The notes below the pieces were generated by a model, which saw only the letters and a list, made by a program, of their open reading frames with translations, was not told the origin of the DNA and ran no database searches. From Streptomyces sp. V4I2 (lineage in GTDB: Bacteria > Actinomycetota > Actinomycetes > Streptomycetales > Streptomycetaceae), in the NCBI RefSeq assembly GCF_030817655.1, contig NZ_JAUSZM010000003.1, positions 2,790,001 through 2,854,000 on the forward strand: 64,000 bases of DNA, read 5' to 3'. The position numbers and the translations under genes were made by a program. The first letter of the stretch is position 1, and every line of letters starts with the position of its first letter. Positions 44,108 through 53,637 of this stretch are shown in pieces.

Positions 44108-45595
44108 ATGGCCGATCCCAAGGGATTCATGACCACGCCTCGCCAGGACTGGCCGCGCAGGCCGGTCGAGGAGCGGGTCCGGGACTGGGACGAGGTGTAC
44201 GTCCCCGGGGCGCTGCTGCCGATCATCAGCAAGCAGGCCGACCGTTGCATGGACTGCGGCATCCCCTTCTGCCACGAGGCCTGTCCGCTCGGCAACCTGA
44301 TCCCCGAGTGGAACGACCTGGTGTCCCGGGAGGACTGGCGTGCGGCCGCCGACCGGTTGCACGCCACGAACAACTTCCCCGAGTACACCGGCCGGTTGTG
44401 CCCGGCACCCTGCGAGTCGGGGTGTGTGCTGGCCATCAACCAGCCCGCGGTTACCATCAAGAACGTCGAGGTCGCCATCGCCGACCGGGCGTGGGAACTC
44501 GGGTTCACGCCGCCACGGCCGCCCGATCGACTGTCCGGGCGGACGGTCGCGGTGATCGGATCGGGGCCCACCGGGCTTGCGGCAGCACAGCAGTTGACCC
44601 GCGCGGGGCACACGGTCGCCGTGTACGAGAAGGACGACCGGCTCGGCGGGCTGATGCGGTACGGCATCCCCGAGTTCAAGATGGAGAAGCACCACCTGGA
44701 GCGGCGGATCGAGCAGATGCGGGCCGAGGGCACCAAGTTCCGGACGTCGACCGCGGTCGGACGGGACATCGGTGCCGCCGAGCTGCGTTCGCGCTACGAC
44801 GCCGTCGTGATCGCCACCGGAGCTACGGCGTGGCGTGAACTGGACGTACCGGGGCGGGAGTTGAGCGGCATCCACCAGGCGATGGAGTACCTGCCGCTGG
44901 CCAACCGGGTGTGCGAGGGGGACCTGGCGGTCTCCCCGCTGTCCGCCGCCGGGAAGCACGTCGTCATCGTCGGCGGCGGTGACACCGGGGCCGACTGTCT
45001 GGGCACGGCGGTACGGGAAGGCGCCGCGTCCGTGACGCAGTTGGACATCTACGCGCAGCCGGGTGGCGAGCGGGACGAGGACGTCGATCCCTGGCCGACG
45101 TACCCGAAGATCTACCGGCTGTCGGCCGCGCACGAGGAGGCCGGCGAGCTGCGGACGGCCCCGGCGGCGAACGCCGACGCCCGGCTGTTCGCCGCGTCCA
45201 CGCTCCGCTTCACCGGGGACGCCGACGGGCACGTACGGTCGCTGCACCTCGTCGAGGTGGACGCGCAGCGACGGCCCGTGCCGGACACCGGGCGGACGCT
45301 GCCCGCCGACCTCGTGCTGCTCGCCCTCGGCTTCTCGGGCCCCGACAAGGAGGACGGGCTCATCGACCAGCTGGGACTGGAGCTGGAGCCCCGCGGGACG
45401 CTCACGCGGGACGCCCGCTTCGCGACGAACGTCCCCGGCGTGTTCGCCGCCGGGGACGCCGCGCGCGGTCAGTCGCTGATCGTGTGGGCCATCGCCGAGG
45501 GGCGGGCGGTGGCGGCGGCCGTCGACCGCCATCTGACGGGGAGTTCACGACTGCCCGCGCCGATCGGGCCGTACGACCGGCCCATGGTTGTATAG
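44108..45595 (+). CDS. gltD: Glutamate synthase small subunit (GltD-like, FAD/NADPH oxidoreductase)
   Basis: The 495-residue protein has the N-terminal iron-sulfur motifs CMDCGIPFCHEACPLGN and CPAPCESGC, an FAD-binding GxGxxG-type VAVIGSGPTGLAAAQQLTRA, the NADPH-binding VVIVGGGDTGADCLGTA and the closing FAD motif VPGVFAAGDAARGQSLIVWA. It passes electrons from NADPH to the large subunit GltB for glutamate synthesis. RBS AAGGAAG precedes the ATG. No gltB is present upstream or downstream, so it either works with a distant GltB or serves another acceptor. Confidence 0.93.
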   Translation: MADPKGFMTTPRQDWPRRPVEERVRDWDEVYVPGALLPIISKQADRCMDCGIPFCHEACPLGNLIPEWNDLVSREDWRAAADRLHATNNFPEYTGRLCPAPCESGCVLAINQPAVTIKNVEVAIADRAWELGFTPPRPPDRLSGRTVAVIGSGPTGLAAAQQLTRAGHTVAVYEKDDRLGGLMRYGIPEFKMEKHHLERRIEQMRAEGTKFRTSTAVGRDIGAAELRSRYDAVVIATGATAWRELDVPGRELSGIHQAMEYLPLANRVCEGDLAVSPLSAAGKHVVIVGGGDTGADCLGTAVREGAASVTQLDIYAQPGGERDEDVDPWPTYPKIYRLSAAHEEAGELRTAPAANADARLFAASTLRFTGDADGHVRSLHLVEVDAQRRPVPDTGRTLPADLVLLALGFSGPDKEDGLIDQLGLELEPRGTLTRDARFATNVPGVFAAGDAARGQSLIVWAIAEGRAVAAAVDRHLTGSSRLPAPIGPYDRPMVV

Positions 45596-45607
45596 GCCAC
45601 TGGCGGA

Positions 45608-46186
45608 CTAGCGGCGCTCGTCCGTCCCCGCCACCTTCCCCGTCGCCAGTGCCACCCGGTTCCACGTGTTGATCGTGAGGATCAGGGCGAGGACGTGAGC
45701 CAGTTCCGCCTCGTCGAAGTGGGCCGCGGCGCGGGCGTAGACCTCGTCGGGAACTCCACCGTCGGCCACCAGGGTCACCGCTTCCGTGAGGGCGAGGGCC
45801 GCCTGCTCCTTCTCGGTGAAGAAGTGGCGGGCCTCGCGCCACACGGCGACCAGGTGCAGCCGGTCCTCGCTCTCGCCGGCCTTGCGCGCGTCGTTCGTGT
45901 GCATGTGCAGGCAGTACGCGCAGTGGTTGAGGTGCGAGGCGCGGATCTGGATCAGCTCGACGAGGGCGGGGTCGAGGCCCTCACGGGCGGCGGCGTCGAA
46001 ACCGACGATGGCGCGGAAGACCTTCGGGGCGGACTTCGCGAAGTCCAGGCGGGTCCGCCGGGCCTCCGCCTCGGCGATCGTGGCGGCGGAGTCGACGGTC
46101 GTGGCGCCGGCGGTCGGGGCGGCAAGGGGCGTCGTGGTGTCGGTCGTGTTCGTCGTCATGTGCGTCGTCGTGTGCGTCGTCGTCAT
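45608..46186 (-). CDS. Carboxymuconolactone decarboxylase/AhpD-like protein
   Basis: The AhpD-type redox motif HCAYCLHMHTNDARKAGE carries the CxxC and catalytic His. The flanking helices (ALVELIQIRASHLN and LALTEAVTLVADGGVPDEVY) match alkylhydroperoxidase D-like proteins that recycle peroxiredoxins or decarboxylate lactones. The ATG at 46186 is chosen because a TAGGTT -10 box ends 7 bases before it (leaderless); ATG 46192 and TTG 46195 also lie in frame. The first 20 residues are a Thr/His/Asn low-complexity stretch. It is divergent from the broken MocR regulator, which may have controlled it. Confidence 0.9.
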   Translation of the reverse strand: MTTTHTTTHMTTNTTDTTTPLAAPTAGATTVDSAATIAEAEARRTRLDFAKSAPKVFRAIVGFDAAAREGLDPALVELIQIRASHLNHCAYCLHMHTNDARKAGESEDRLHLVAVWREARHFFTEKEQAALALTEAVTLVADGGVPDEVYARAAAHFDEAELAHVLALILTINTWNRVALATGKVAGTDERR

Positions 46187-46233
46187 GTGCATCAACCTAC
46201 GAGCCGGATAGACCCTCTGTAGGGTGCATTTCT

Positions 46234-47667
46234 GTGGATGGATCGTGGGTCAATTACGCGGAGCGGATCGGTGCCGACCTGCATCTGGAACTGTCCGGCC
46301 CCGGCGGACGACGGGCCGCGCTGATCCGGTCGCTGCGTGAGGCCGTGCGGGGTGGGCGGCTCGCTCCCGGTACCCGGCTGCCGCCCTACCGCTCGCTCGC
46401 CGCCGACCTCGGCGTGGCCCGCAACACGGTGGCCGACGCGTACGCGGAGCTGGTCGCGGAGGGCTGGCTCACCGCCCGGCAGGGCTCGGGCACGCGCGTC
46501 GCGGAGAGGGCCGAGCCGCTGAGACACACCGCGCGGGTGCCTCGTAAGGCACCTCCACGCGCGCGTGGACCACGGCACGACCTGCGGCAGGGCACCCCGG
46601 ACGCGTCGTCGTTCCCGCGCGCGGCATGGCTCGCCTCCTACCGGCGGGCGCTCCAGCAGGCACCGAACGAGGTGTTCGGGCCGGGCGATCCCGCCGGCCG
46701 CGTCGAGCTGCGGGAGGCGCTGACCGAATACCTGGCACGCGCGCGTGGCGTACGTACCGAGCCGGATCGGATCGTGATCTGCTCCGGCTTCGCGCACGCA
46801 CTGCGGCTGCTGTTCGGCCAGGCCGGCGGCGGGGGCGGCGGGGTGCTGCGCGGTCCGCTGGCGGTGGAGGCGTACGGGCTGGGATTCCACCGGGAGCTGC
46901 TCGCCGCCGCCGGTGTGCGGACCGTACCGCTTCCCCTGGACGAACACGGCGCGCGGATCGAGCGGTTGGGGCGCGAGCGGGCCGTGCTGCTCACGCCCGC
47001 ACACCAGTTCCCGACCGGCGGTCCGCTGGATCCCGCGCGCCGGGCCGCGGTGGTCGACTGGGCACGCGCGCGTGGGGGTGTGATCGTCGAGGACGACTAC
47101 GACGGGGAGTTCCGCTACGACCGCAAGCCGGTCGGCGCGGTCCAGGGGCTCGATCCCGAGCGCGTGATCTTCGTGGGCTCGGTCAGCAAGAGCCTGTCCC
47201 CGGCTGTGCGGCTGGGCTGGATGGTCCTTCCGGAGCGGTACGTCGACGACGTACTCGCGGCCAAGGGCGAGCGGGAGGCCTGGGCGAGCGTCCTGGACCA
47301 GCTGAGCCTCGCCGACTTCATCTCGCGCGGGTCCTACGACCGCCACGTGCGGCGGATGCGGCAGCGGTACCGGAGTCGCCGGGACCGTCTCGCCGCGGCG
47401 CTCGCAGCGCACGCGCCGCACGTCGAGGTCACCGGTGTCGCGGCCGGGCTGCACGCCGTGCTGCGGCTGCCGCCCGGCACCGAGCGGTCCACGGTGAAGG
47501 CCGCCACCTGACAGGGCGTCGCCCTGGACGGCCTCGCCGAGTTCCGGCACCCGGACACCGACATGGCGGCCCGCGACGGTCTGGTCGTGGGATACGCGAC
47601 GCCCTCGGAGCACGCGTACGGGGCGGCGCTGGAGGCGCTGTGCGGGGTGCTGCCGCCGGGTGAGTGA
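46234..47667 (+). pseudogene. MocR/PdxR-family GntR regulator with a premature stop
   Basis: The frame starts at GTG 46234, 8 bases after TAGGGT (leaderless). It has a GntR winged helix (LPPYRSLAADLGVARNTVAD, LTARQGSGTRV) and an aminotransferase-like domain with the PLP Lys in FVGSVSKSLSPAVRLGWMVL. At 47509-47511 a TGA interrupts the gene after KAAT. The same frame then continues QGVALDGLAEFRHPDTD to GYATPSEHAYGAALEALCG and a TGA at 47665-47667. A TGG-to-TGA change explains it. About 51 C-terminal residues are lost, so activity is doubtful. Confidence 0.85.
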
Positions 47668-47703
47668 CCGGGTGAGTACCGGGTGAGTACCGGGTGAGTG
47701 ATC
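47658..47703 (+). repeat. Four 11-12-bp tandem repeats at the MocR gene end
   Basis: GGGTGAGTGACC, GGGTGAGTACC, GGGTGAGTACC and GGGTGAGTGATC follow one another; the first contains the natural stop codon. Confidence 0.85.
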
Positions 47704-48015
47704 GGAGGGCTCCTGCCTCCGGATGAGCGGGCCCGCGCGGTGTCCTGCCCGCGGAGGAGCCGACGGCTGCTGCCGGTGGACGAGCCGGTCGGGGTGCCGT
47801 CGTACCGCCGCACTGAATTTCCCCTCAGGTGTCCGAAAAGCGGCTTACGGGCTACATGGATCGGAACTGTGGTGGGATCATCGGAACAGGAGGTGCGCTG
47901 TCGCCGTGCCGGATTCCCGGTCGGCAGCTGCCCGCCCCATCCTTCGTTCCGCCGTCAGGCGCAGGGCCACCCCCGCGCGTCCCCCCTGTTGGCGGTCGGT
48001 CCTGGAGGGTGATCG
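47668..48015. other. Intergenic region before the PEP-utilising enzyme
   Basis: About 350 bases hold the end of the repeat array and presumably the promoter of the next operon. I cannot name a promoter with confidence and see no gene. The RBS of the next gene (GGAGGG) is at 48004-48009. Confidence 0.4.
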
Positions 48016-50630
48016 ATGACGACACTCGACGAACGTCAGGGAGAAGGCGCGAGAGAAGGGGAAGAGGTCCGGGGCCGGAGCGTGTTCGGCCTGGTCGGGG
48101 CCGTCGTCCCGGCCGCCGTCCCGCTGGACCGGCCCAGCGCCGCGCTCCCGTGGCTCACAGGGTCCAAGGCCGCGAACCTCGCCCGCGCGGCCCGCGCCGG
48201 ACTGCCGGTGCTTCCCGGCTTCGTGATTCCGCCCAGCGGGGGTGGCGACACCGTCGCCCTGCGGCGAGCCTGGCACGAACTCTCGGAGGGGGGCGCCCGC
48301 CCGCTCGTCGTGCGCTCCTCGTCCCCGCAGGAGGACACGGAGGAGTCGTCGCTCGCGGGCCAGTTCGCCTCCGTGCTCGACGTGCGCGACTGGCCGGACT
48401 TCCGTACGGCCGTACAGACCGTGCTCGACTCGGCACGCCGGCCCGACGGATCCACGGCGCCCATGGCGGTGCTGGTGCAGCCGATGCTCCCGGCCCGGGT
48501 CGGCGGGGTGCTGTTCGGCGCCGACCCCGTCGAGGGGCGGGCCGACCGCATGCTGGTGAGCGCGGTGTGCGGCGGCCCGGACAGCCTGGTCAGCGGCGAG
48601 CAGGGCGGGGCGAACTACTGGCTGAACAGGCGCGGCCGTGTCCTGCGGACGGAACGACCGGGGACCGACGGGCCGCCGCCCCAGACCCACCTCGCGGACA
48701 CCAACGGATCGCCGCACCACACCCACCCCACGGGGACCGAACGGACGCCGCACCACACCCACCCCACGGGGACCGATCGGACGCCGCACCACACCCACCC
48801 CGCAGACACCAACGGGCCGTCGCCCTCCCGTTTCGGCCTCGCGCACACCGAGCCACTGGTCATCCGCCCCGACGTCTCCGAAACCGATGCGCCGCTCCCC
48901 CGCTCCGCTCCCCAGGAGACGGACTCGCCGCCCACCCGCTCCGCTCCCCAGGAAGCCGATCCACCGCCCACCCGCCCCACTCCCCAATTCACGGACTCGC
49001 CGCTCACCCGCTCCGAACTGTTCCGGCTCGCGCGGCTCGCGCGGCGTGCGCGGCGGGTCTTCGGTGGGCCGCAGGACATCGAGTTCGGGTTCGACAAGGA
49101 CGGGCGGCTGTGGCTGTTCCAGAGCCGGCCGATCACGGCGATGGCGGCGCGGCCGGCGCGCCGGGCGCGGCTGCTCGGACCCGGCCCGGTCGCGGAGACG
49201 CTGCCGGGACAGCTGCTGCCGCTGGAGGAGGACCTGTGGGTGGCGCCCATGTCCCGTGGGCTCGCCACCGCGCTCGACATCGGGGCACCGCGCCGCGCCG
49301 GCTGCTGCGGACGGTGCCGGTGGTCACGACGGTCGACGGGCGGGCAGCCGCCGACCTGCGCCTCCTCGGCACCGCCACGCCCCGGCACCGCTGGCTCGCG
49401 CTGCTCAACCCGGCGCCGGGTGCGCGCAGGCTCGGTGCGGCGTGGCGGATGGGCCGGCTCACCGCGGCGCTGCCGGGCCTCGCGACGGACCTGGTCGCGG
49501 ACGTCGACCGCCGGCTCACGGAGATCCCGTCGCCGGCCACCCTCTCCGGTCCCGACCTGGCGGCGGAGCTCCGCTGGACCCGCCGGGTCCTGGTCTCCTT
49601 GCACGCGCAGGAGACGCTCGCGGGTGCCTTGCTGACCGAGCCGCCCAGGAGCCGGACGGCGGCGGGTACGGCCCTCACCGTCCTGGCGGAGGCTCGCGCC
49701 CAGGGCGTGCCCGACGACCGGGTGGTCGCCGCGGACCCCGTGGTCCTGGCCCTCACCGCACCGAGCCTGCGGGGTCGGGAGCGGCTGCCGCGGTCGGTCG
49801 CGCCGAGCCAGGAGGATGCCGCAACCGGCCGGTGGGAAACAGCGCCGCCGCCTGCCCAGGTAGCCGCCGACCCGATTCGAGTCACCACCCTCACCCACGA
49901 ACGGTCGACGGCCACCTCCCCCGACCACCCCTCTCCCCGCACCACCGCCGCCCTCACCCTCGCCCTCCCCCTCACCGAACGGTCCGTACCACGTCGGTCC
50001 CCCAACGCGGCATCCGCTGCAGCGACCACCGCCGCCCTCCCGCCGCGCGAAGCCCTCCCGCCCCGCGAAGCCCTCCGGCTCCGCATTCGCTGGGTGCAGG
50101 AACTCCAGGTCCGGCTCGTACGCGAGACCGCGCGGCGGATGGGGCTGGGCATGGAGCGCGTCGGACTGTTGAGCTGGCGGGAGCTGATCGTCGTCCTCGA
50201 AGGAGGCCCGCTGCCGGGCGATCTGTACGCGCGCGTGCCGCAGCCCCAGTCGCCTCCGCTGCCGGACACCTTCCGGCTCGCGGAGGGCGGCGTGGTCGTC
50301 GCCGAGCGCGGCCGCCGGCGCGGCGACGGGGTACGGGGCGTGTCCGGCGGGCGCGCGGCTGGGACGGTCTGGGACGGGACGGGCACCTCGCCGTCGGACG
50401 CGGTGCTCGTCGTGCGCACGCTGGACCCGGCGCTAGCCCCGTTGCTGCCCGGCCTCACTGCCCTGGTCGCCCAGACCGGCAGTCCGCTGTCCCATCTCGC
50501 GGTGCTGGCGAGGGAGTTCGGGCTCCCCGCGGTCGTCGGCGCCACGGACGCCGTACGCCGGTTCCCGCCCGGGTCCCGTCTCACCGTCGACGGCACGACC
50601 GGCGACGTGGAGCTGGGGGAGGCGCCATGA
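48016..50630 (+). pseudogene. PEP-utilising enzyme (PEP synthase/rifampin phosphotransferase-like), frameshifted
   Basis: The N-terminal ATP-grasp half runs from ATG 48016 (LTGSKAANLARAARAGLPVL, RPLVVRSSSPQEDTEESSLA, FGGPQDIEFGFDKDGRLWLF ending QSRPIT). The frame breaks near 49281-49286 after GLATALDI; one missing base would rejoin it to RRLLRTVPVVTTVDGRAAAD. The C-terminal half carries the phospho-His motif TGSPLSHLAVLAREFGLPAV. A repeat-rich insertion of about 130 residues (HHTHPTGT and SAPQETD-type units) splits the ATP-grasp domain. Such enzymes transfer phosphate from ATP to pyruvate or a drug via His. It overlaps the next gene. Confidence 0.8.
48700..48810 (+). repeat. 36-bp minisatellite inside the ATP-grasp domain
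   Basis: A unit beginning CCGCACCACACCCACCCC is repeated three times with small changes, encoding PHHTHPTGT or PHHTHPADT. Further Ser/Pro/Gln-rich repeats follow to about 49010. They interrupt a region that is compact in related enzymes. Confidence 0.85.
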
Positions 50631-51556
50631 GGAAGATCGCCTTCGTCTTCGGAAGCCTCGCCGCCGTCGGCGCGGGGTCGTATCTCGTCGTCTACCTGTA
50701 CCGCTGGCAGTGGCAGCGGGCCCTGCTGTGCGGGGTGCTGCTGGTGGTCGTCGAGGTGATGCTGCTCGGCCTCGTGCTGGTGGGCCGGCTCGCGCGGATC
50801 GAGGAGCGGGTGCGCGACTCCGACCGGCGGCAGCGGGAAGTGGCCACCCGGCAGGACGACGTGCTGGCCCGGCTGCGCGCCGAGCCCGAGCCGGAGCTCA
50901 GCGGCGGCGGACGGTTCCGTTGGCTGGAGGACCCCGCGGAACGCACGTACGTCTTCGTGCCGGTCCTCATGGTCGCCGGTGTACTGCTGTCGGGCCTCGC
51001 CTGGCTGGTGCAGCGGATCGCGTCGGCCACCGCCCGGCCCGCCGAGCGGCGGCTCGCCGGACGGCTGGCGGTCCTCGCCGCACCCGACCCGGCCGCCCAC
51101 GACGACCTTGACGACCTGCCGCCGCCCGGCGCGGGCGCCTCCCGGGGTCGTACCGCGGGCGTGACCGCCGTCGGCGTGCTCGGCGTCGCCCTGGTCGGCG
51201 CGCTCGTGGTGGAGCTCGCCGATCTCACCCAGACCCGGGACGACGGCGCGAACGACAGCGCGGCGACTTCCGTGGTCGTCCAGGTCGACATGCGGGGCCC
51301 GGACCTGACCGCCGAGCGGCGGTCCCTCGCCGCACAGCAGGTCTGGGAGCGCTGCCGGGACTCCACATCCGTACCACTGCACCACGCGGCCCTCGGCGAC
51401 CTGGGCGACGGCCTGTACGCCGGAGTCGTCCGGCCCGCCCTCACCGATCACGACCGGCGGCGGCTGCGCGGCTGCCTGGAGGACGCGACCCTCGAACGTG
51501 CCCATCTCACGGTCGTCGGCATCGGCGACGCGGACAAGGACGACGACGACGACTGA
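50627..51556 (+). CDS. Membrane protein of unknown function, coupled to the PEP enzyme
   Basis: The ATG at 50627 overlaps the PEP-enzyme stop. The 309-residue protein has two N-terminal spans (KIAFVFGSLAAVGAGSYLVV, ALLCGVLLVVVEVMLLGLVL), a coiled-coil-like stretch (IEERVRDSDRRQREVATRQD), a third span (YVFVPVLMVAGVLLSGLAWL) and a fourth (AVGVLGVALVGALVVELADL). The extracellular C-terminal domain ends in an acidic tail. I do not recognise a family. Translational coupling suggests a joint role with the frameshifted enzyme. Confidence 0.8.
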   Translation: MRKIAFVFGSLAAVGAGSYLVVYLYRWQWQRALLCGVLLVVVEVMLLGLVLVGRLARIEERVRDSDRRQREVATRQDDVLARLRAEPEPELSGGGRFRWLEDPAERTYVFVPVLMVAGVLLSGLAWLVQRIASATARPAERRLAGRLAVLAAPDPAAHDDLDDLPPPGAGASRGRTAGVTAVGVLGVALVGALVVELADLTQTRDDGANDSAATSVVVQVDMRGPDLTAERRSLAAQQVWERCRDSTSVPLHHAALGDLGDGLYAGVVRPALTDHDRRRLRGCLEDATLERAHLTVVGIGDADKDDDDD

Positions 51557-51762
51557 ATCCGACGGCGACGACACTCACGGGCGCCTGACCCCGAAGGTGA
51601 CGACAGTCACAAAATGACGCTGACGTCACCCGAAATGACGGGAATCGACGCCTCTCGACTCCATCCGCGATCACATAGCAGCCCGTACACGGACAAGACC
51701 GCCATAGCTTGCCCGGGTTAGCATGCGAGGCACAACCCCGTCCCCAATACCCCCGGTCGCCC

Positions 51763-52473
51763 ATGGCTGTCCTCAGCGCCACCCTGCCCCCTCCTGCCCT
51801 CCGCCCGAGCCCTCGCCCGCTGTCACGGCGTGCGCTGCGGATCCTCCTCTTCGTGGCCATCGGCTACCTCGCCCTGTGGGCCACGGGCGCCCTGGGCATC
51901 CTGGGGCTGTCGTACATGGCACGCGAGGAGACCCCGGCGCCCGCCGGGACCCGTACGGTGCAGGGCGTGCACCACTTCCAGCCGGTCGACGCCGAGGGAC
52001 GGCTGTGGCGCGGCGCCGCGCCCTCTCCCGCCGGTTACCAGGCGCTCGCGGGCATGGGCATCACCACGGTGGTCGACCTGCGCGCCGAGGACCTGAGCGC
52101 GTCCCAGCTCGCCGGACCCGGAAACGCCGGACTGAACGTCGTACACCTGCCCATTCGCGACGGGCAGACGCCGAAGCCCGAGCAGGTGCGGCGCTTCTTG
52201 GACATCGTCGCCAAGTCGTCCGGGCCGGTGTTCGTGCACTGCGGTGCGGGAGTCGGCCGTACGGGCGCGATGGCCGCGGCGTATCTCGTGCAGACCGGAG
52301 AACAGTCGTCGTCTTCGGCGGTCCGGCGCAATCTCGCGGTCGGACCGCCGTCGATCGAGCAGATCTACTACGGGCTGAACCTCAGCCCCAGCAAGGCGGA
52401 GCAGCCGCCGCTGCCGGTGGTGGTCGTGAGCCGTCTCGTGGACGCGCCCCGGCGGATCTGGTCCTCGCTCTGA
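51763..52473 (+). CDS. Membrane-anchored dual-specificity/tyrosine phosphatase-like protein
   Basis: The 236-residue protein has one N-terminal membrane anchor (ALRILLFVAIGYLALWATGA) and a cysteine phosphatase domain. The general-acid region VVDLRAEDLSA and the P-loop VFVHCGAGVGRTGAMAAAYL (HCxxGxxRT) are intact. It should dephosphorylate phosphotyrosine or phosphoinositide-like substrates on the outer or inner face of the membrane; the topology suggests outside. The start ATG is chosen by the anchor; its RBS is poor. Confidence 0.88.
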   Translation: MAVLSATLPPPALRPSPRPLSRRALRILLFVAIGYLALWATGALGILGLSYMAREETPAPAGTRTVQGVHHFQPVDAEGRLWRGAAPSPAGYQALAGMGITTVVDLRAEDLSASQLAGPGNAGLNVVHLPIRDGQTPKPEQVRRFLDIVAKSSGPVFVHCGAGVGRTGAMAAAYLVQTGEQSSSSAVRRNLAVGPPSIEQIYYGLNLSPSKAEQPPLPVVVVSRLVDAPRRIWSSL

Positions 52474-52510
52474 GGGCGAGGCCCTGCAACGCTGCTGCAA
52501 GACCCTGCGA

Positions 52511-53314
52511 TCAGGGCTTCCGCCCCACCGCCCCGTACCCGGGAATGACCCCGTCGTCCTGCCCGGGGACCGGCTCCCCCAGCTCGGGATGCCACCGGTG
52601 CGGCACCTCGACACCCGGCTCGACGAGTTCCAGACCGTCGAAGAAGCGGCTGAACTCCTCGCGGGAGCGCAGCGCCAGGGTGACGCCGGCGGCCTTGAGC
52701 TTCTCGGTGGCCACCGCCGACTCCTCGGGCGTGAAGTCGGCGGTCGCGTGGCTGACCACCAGGTAGCTGCCCGCGGGCAGTTCGGACAGCAGCCGGCCGA
52801 CCAGTTCGAGCGCGCCGTCCCCGTCGGGGACGAAGTGCAGCAGCGCGACGAGCGAGAGGGCCACCGGCCGGCCGAAGTCCAGGATCTTCCGGGCGCCTTC
52901 GATGATGGCGTCCGGATCCCGCACGTCGGCCTGGAGGTACTCGGTCACCCCCTCGTCCGTGCCGCGCAGCAGGGCGCCCGCGTGGGCGAGGACGATCGGG
53001 TCGTTGTCGCAGTAGACGACCCGCGCGTCGGGCGCGACCCGCTGGGCGACCTGGTGGAGGTTCGGCTCGGTGGGAATGCCGGTGCCGATGTCCAGGAACT
53101 GGCGTACGCCGTGCTCGGCGAGCCAGCGCGTGGACCGGTGCATGAACGCCCGGTTGACCCGGGCCATGACCGGGACCCGCGGGTCGAGGGTGAGCATCTG
53201 CCGGCCCATGACCTCGTCGACGGGGTAGTTGTCCTTGCCGCCGAGGTACCAGTCGTACATTCGGGCCGGGTGGGGTTTGCCGGTGTCGATCTCAACCATT
53301 AATTCAGTACCCAT
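52511..53314 (-). CDS. SAM-dependent methyltransferase, SAV2177/DUF574 type
   Basis: The protein (about 267 residues) begins near IDTGKPHPARMYDWYLGGKD, the signature of this actinobacterial family. The SAM-binding core follows: FLDIGTGIPTEPNLHQVAQR, VVYCDNDPIVLAHAGALLRG and VALSLVALLHFVPD. Such proteins are very numerous in Streptomyces and their substrates are unknown. ATG 53314 is used; ATG 53299 is equally possible as neither has an RBS. The upstream region is AT-rich with 10-bp repeats (53311-53340). Confidence 0.9.
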   Translation of the reverse strand: MGTELMVEIDTGKPHPARMYDWYLGGKDNYPVDEVMGRQMLTLDPRVPVMARVNRAFMHRSTRWLAEHGVRQFLDIGTGIPTEPNLHQVAQRVAPDARVVYCDNDPIVLAHAGALLRGTDEGVTEYLQADVRDPDAIIEGARKILDFGRPVALSLVALLHFVPDGDGALELVGRLLSELPAGSYLVVSHATADFTPEESAVATEKLKAAGVTLALRSREEFSRFFDGLELVEPGVEVPHRWHPELGEPVPGQDDGVIPGYGAVGRKP

Positions 53315-53340
53315 CAATGTTTATCAATGTCCATCAAATC
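53311..53340. repeat. Three 10-bp direct repeats in an AT-rich leader
   Basis: CCATCAATGT, TTATCAATGT and CCATCAAATC follow without gaps, one helical turn apart, in an AT-rich patch unlike the surrounding DNA. They lie at or just upstream of the methyltransferase start and could bind a regulator. Confidence 0.6.
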
Positions 53341-53382
53341 AGTGCATTAACAAGGAAGTTGAGTGCGCGTCAGCCAATCACG

Positions 53383-53637
53383 TCACGACAACAGGAAGTC
53401 GGCCTCCCCCGCTTTCGCACCTTCGATGAACGCGGTCATCTCGTCCGGGGTGTAGATCAGCGCCGGACCGTCCGGGTCGGTGGACTGGCGGACGGCGATC
53501 CGGCCGTCGGCGAGCTTCATCGCCTCCAGGCAGTTACCGCCGTTGCCGCCGCTCCACGGCTTGTGCCAGCCCTCGCTGCCCAACTCCCGCGCGGGCATGC
53601 CGTTGTAGACCCGTATGCGCGGCTTGATGCGATCCAT
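53383..53637 (-). CDS. DUF397-domain small protein
   Basis: The 84-residue protein has the DUF397 core: WHKPWSGGNGGNCLEAMKLA, IAVRQSTDPDGPALIYTPDE and MTAFIEGAKAGEADFLLS. DUF397 proteins are encoded next to XRE regulators across Streptomyces and are thought to bind and inhibit or modulate them (as in the whiJ and bldB-linked loci). Its ATG follows directly after the TGA of the XRE gene. Confidence 0.92.
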   Translation of the reverse strand: MDRIKPRIRVYNGMPARELGSEGWHKPWSGGNGGNCLEAMKLADGRIAVRQSTDPDGPALIYTPDEMTAFIEGAKAGEADFLLS

